From positions 1-64,000 of the forward strand of contig JABZFP010000027.1 in assembly GCA_014237395.1 (NCBI GenBank): 64,000 bases of DNA, in the 5' to 3' direction. This document shows, piece by piece, positions 61,776 to 64,000 of the stretch. Within the stretch, counting starts at the first letter, position 1. Each line of letters opens with the position of its first letter. Under the pieces are notes generated by a model. That model saw only the letters and a program-made list of their open reading frames with translations, was not told where the DNA came from and ran no database searches. Both the position numbers and the translations under genes were made by a program. Source of the DNA: Desulfobacteraceae bacterium. Lineage in GTDB: Bacteria; Desulfobacterota; Desulfobacteria; Desulfobacterales; UBA5852.

Positions 61776-63314
61776 ATGGAATTCGAAAGGCTGCTGGCAG
61801 AAATTTCGACGCTTTTCATCAATCTCCCGGCCGACCGGATCGACAGTGAGATAAAAGATGCCCAGCGCCGTGTTTGCAAGCGTCTCGATTTCGATCGTTC
61901 CACGCTTTTCCAGCTCTTCAGCGGAAAACCCGGAACGCTGCTGCTGACGCATTTACATCAGCCGCCGGAAAGCGTGACGCCTCCTGAGAAAATGGACATC
62001 CAGGATTTCTGGCCCTGGTCGTTGCGAAAAGTGCTGCAAGGGGAACCGCTCGTCATTGCGAGGATGAACGACCTTCCGGCGGAAGCGGAGCGCGATCGGC
62101 AGAGCTTCATCCGCTATGGCACCCAATCCATGGTGGGGGTTCCGTTGTCGGTTGGCGGGGGGGATGTGTTCGGCCTGCTGACCTTTGCGGTGGTGGGACG
62201 GGAGAGAGACTGGCCGGCAGCGGTTGTCCAACAAATTGCGCTGGTGGCACAGATATTTGCCAATGCGTTGGTCCGCAAGCTGACGGAGCAAGCGCTCGGC
62301 GAGCAGTTGGCAGAGATTCGGCGTTTGAAACAGCAGTTGGAGCAGGAGAACATCTACCTGCGGGAAGAAATCATGCTCCAATATGGCCATAATGAAATCG
62401 TCGGCCGCAGCAATGCCATGAAGCGGGTGCTCGCCCAGGTGGAGCAAGTGGCCGATACCGATGCCACCGTTCTCCTCTCCGGCGAAACCGGCACGGGTAA
62501 AGAATTACTGGCCCGCACCATCCACAATCTCAGCAACCGGAAAGAAAGGCCCCTCATCACCATCAACTGTGCCGTCCTGCCGCCCACGCTGATCGAAAGC
62601 GAACTTTTCGGCCGTGAAAAAGGCGCCTACACAGGTGCCATGACCCGCATGGCCGGCCGTTTCGAGGTGGCCGATCGATCCACCCTTTTTCTCGACGAGA
62701 TAGGGGAGCTTCCCCTGGACCTTCAGGCCAAGCTGCTTCGCGTATTGGAAGAGGGGCGGTTCGAACGGTTGGGGTCCACCAAATCCCTGCAGGCCGATGT
62801 TCGTATCATTGCCGCCACCAATCGTGACCTAGCCCAGGAAGTCGCCACCGGAAAATTCCGCAGCGACCTATTCTACCGGCTGAACGTGTTTCCCATTTCG
62901 ATTCCGCCGCTCAGGGAACGCGCCGAGGATATCGATCCTATGGTGTGGATGTTTGTCAAACAGAGCGAGAAAAAGTTGAACAAGCGCATCGACCGCATTC
63001 CCCGCCGGAGCATGGAGGCCTTGAAGCGCTATCCGTGGCTGGGTAATGCCCGGGAACTGCGCAACATCATCGAGCACGCCATGATCCTATGCAACGGAAC
63101 CACCCTACACGCACATCCACCAAAGCAAAAACCCGAGGACATGGCGCCGAACATCACACTGGCGGATGTCGAGCGCCGGCATATTTTGAGTGTTCTCGAG
63201 AAAACCGGCTGGCGGGTCACGGGTGCCCAAGGCGCTGCCCAGATGCTGGGGTTGAAACGAACGACCCTGCAATCGAAAATGAAAAGACTTGGCATCCAAC
63301 GCCCTTCCGGTTAG
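61776..63314 (+). CDS. Sigma-54 activator with GAF sensor (FhlA/NorR-like)
   Basis: 512 aa: N-terminal GAF domain (about 15-175; LDFDRSTLFQLFSGKPGTLL, SMVGVPLSVGGGDVFGLLTF), coiled-coil linker, then the AAA+ domain: Walker A SGETGTGKELL (about 234), GAYTGA loop (about 284, a permitted variant), Walker B TLFLDEIGEL, RLNVFPISIPPLRER and Fis-type C-terminal HTH (AQGAAQMLGLKRTTLQSKMK). ATG 61776 starts just before family-like sequence. Directly downstream lie two palindromes and a sigma-54-like promoter before the ABM gene, its probable target. Confidence 0.9.
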   Translation: MEFERLLAEISTLFINLPADRIDSEIKDAQRRVCKRLDFDRSTLFQLFSGKPGTLLLTHLHQPPESVTPPEKMDIQDFWPWSLRKVLQGEPLVIARMNDLPAEAERDRQSFIRYGTQSMVGVPLSVGGGDVFGLLTFAVVGRERDWPAAVVQQIALVAQIFANALVRKLTEQALGEQLAEIRRLKQQLEQENIYLREEIMLQYGHNEIVGRSNAMKRVLAQVEQVADTDATVLLSGETGTGKELLARTIHNLSNRKERPLITINCAVLPPTLIESELFGREKGAYTGAMTRMAGRFEVADRSTLFLDEIGELPLDLQAKLLRVLEEGRFERLGSTKSLQADVRIIAATNRDLAQEVATGKFRSDLFYRLNVFPISIPPLRERAEDIDPMVWMFVKQSEKKLNKRIDRIPRRSMEALKRYPWLGNARELRNIIEHAMILCNGTTLHAHPPKQKPEDMAPNITLADVERRHILSVLEKTGWRVTGAQGAAQMLGLKRTTLQSKMKRLGIQRPSG

Positions 63315-63315
63315 C

Positions 63316-63349
63316 GCCGACATATCGGCAATAAGCCGATATATCGGCA
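63316..63349 (+). promoter_or_regulatory. Tandem palindromes, candidate activator-binding sites
   Basis: GCCGACATATCGGC and GCCGATATATCGGC lie 5 nt apart. The second is a perfect 14-bp palindrome, the first has one mismatched pair. Placed about 100-130 nt upstream of a -24/-12 promoter, as expected for enhancer sites of the GAF-type sigma-54 activator encoded just before. Confidence 0.6.
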
Positions 63350-63446
63350 TTCGTTCTTCCACTATTTCCCCGGTAAAAACCGATCTTGGCCGTCTTTCTC
63401 ATTTGATTTCAATAAGTGGGGTGCTAGTCTCATTCTGCTGAAACTC

Positions 63447-63463
63447 TGGAATGAATTTCGCAT
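63447..63463 (+). promoter_or_regulatory. Sigma-54-like promoter before the ABM-domain gene
   Basis: TGGAATGAATTTCGCAT: GG at 63448-63449 and GC at 63460-63461 are separated by exactly 10 nt. The -24 box TGGAA deviates from TGGCA, so confidence is moderate. The GGAGG-preceded GTG start lies about 62 nt downstream. Confidence 0.45.
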
Positions 63464-63523
63464 TCCATGTCTGATAGTCCTGTCACTGTGTTATGCCACA
63501 CACCTATTTCGGAGGTAAAACCC

Positions 63524-63913
63524 GTGCCTGAAAAACAGCGGCTACCGTCCATGGCGGATGAAGACCAGGGTACTGATATCCATATCCACGTCACCATTCG
63601 GATGCACATAGCGGCCAAAAAACGCCAAGAAGCGCGTTTGATCCTCGGTTCGATGATCGAGCAGACCACACTCGAGGAGGGCTGCGTCAGCTGCCGACTG
63701 TATCAGGATGTCCTGGCAAAGGGCGTTTTCATGCTCGAAGAAATCTGGGCAAGTGATCAGGTATTGCAACGCCACCTGCGGAGCGAAAAATTTCGTACCG
63801 TCCTCCTGGTGATCGAGATGGCGACTGAAGCACCTGAAATCCGATTTGATAAGGTTTTGCAGTCTACCGGGATCAGCACCATCCAAAAAGCGAGAAGTGG
63901 GTTGCATATGTAA
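63524..63913 (+). CDS. ABM-domain protein (antibiotic biosynthesis monooxygenase-like)
   Basis: 129-aa dimeric alpha/beta-barrel-type protein: IHIHVTIRMHIAAKKRQEAR, LILGSMIEQTTLEEGCVSCR, LYQDVLAKGVFMLEEIWASD, QVLQRHLRSEKFRTVLLVIE. GTG 63524 is chosen because GGAGGTAAAACCC precedes it; ATG 63467 would lie at or before the predicted transcription start. Probably activated by the upstream sigma-54 regulator. Role unknown. Confidence 0.65.
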   Translation: MPEKQRLPSMADEDQGTDIHIHVTIRMHIAAKKRQEARLILGSMIEQTTLEEGCVSCRLYQDVLAKGVFMLEEIWASDQVLQRHLRSEKFRTVLLVIEMATEAPEIRFDKVLQSTGISTIQKARSGLHM

Positions 63914-63989
63914 GGGCGCATCACGCGCGAAACCGTCAATCGCAAGAATCGGGCCGTTGATGCCCACAATGAAAAAAGGGAGAAACGTG

Positions 63990-64000
63990 ATGAAAAAGAC
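63990..64000 (+). CDS. Start of a gene running off the window
   Basis: AAAAGGGAG then ACGTG and ATG AAA AAG: a good ribosome-binding site and start codon with MKK-type beginning, typical of an exported protein. Only three codons are visible. It may be co-transcribed with the ABM gene. Confidence 0.4.

Overview
The window looks like a chromosomal segment of a Desulfobacterota (deltaproteobacterial) anaerobe, most likely a sulfate reducer of the Desulfosarcina/Desulfobacter type. This is an inference from gene content: a tungsten-type aldehyde:ferredoxin oxidoreductase, two sigma-54 activators with sigma-54-like promoters, CoA transferase and thiolase modules, a DUF6599 protein and decayed RAYT elements. 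Most of the window is GC-rich. The first 5.5 kb is clearly AT-rich and looks acquired.

Layout. 1-5.5 kb: a two-gene McrBC-like type IV restriction operon (AAA+ NTPase with an EVE domain, plus a DUF2357/PD-(D/E)XK partner). 5.6-8.6 kb: mobile-element scrapyard with an intact RAYT element bounded by 27-bp perfect inverted repeats, an IS3 remnant, an orphan antitoxin-like regulator with a palindromic operator, and an integrase fragment. 8.6-12 kb: membrane-microdomain operon (long NfeD, short NfeD, FloA, small membrane protein). 12-20 kb: RNase J, a two-RCK potassium channel and small genes, interspersed with at least four decayed RAYT copies. 20-23.3 kb: small, mostly secreted or metal-related genes. 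23.4-26.8 kb: ydbH-ynbE-ydbL, an envelope lipid-transport operon. 27-34.4 kb: MgtE, an acyl-CoA ligase, an ECF sigma/anti-sigma cluster whose anti-sigma protein carries a glycogen-binding-like domain, a duplicated fragment of the ligase, a two-microprotein operon with a strong terminator, and a TPR protein. 34.6-40.3 kb: EamA transporter, Lon-N-like protein, RhlE-type helicase, L,D-transpeptidase and a lipoprotein.

40.4-54.3 kb is a catabolic island around a PrpR_N-type sigma-54 activator. On one side are CoA-transferase subunits A/B and a ThiS/MoaD-like protein. On the other are a class III aminotransferase, AOR, a complete Liv-type ABC transporter, a thiolase and a secreted protein. Both flanks carry a -24/-12 promoter. 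The set fits uptake of an amine or amino acid, transamination to an aldehyde, ferredoxin-linked oxidation to the acid, CoA activation and thiolysis.

54.6-64 kb: a zinc-ribbon/pseudokinase/transmembrane/HtrA-type protease/TPR fusion, a TatD nuclease, a DUF6599 protein, a Tat-exported aldo/keto reductase, debris of a DUF3141 gene, and a GAF-type sigma-54 activator followed by tandem palindromes and a sigma-54-like promoter in front of an ABM-domain gene. No tRNA, rRNA or CRISPR array was seen.
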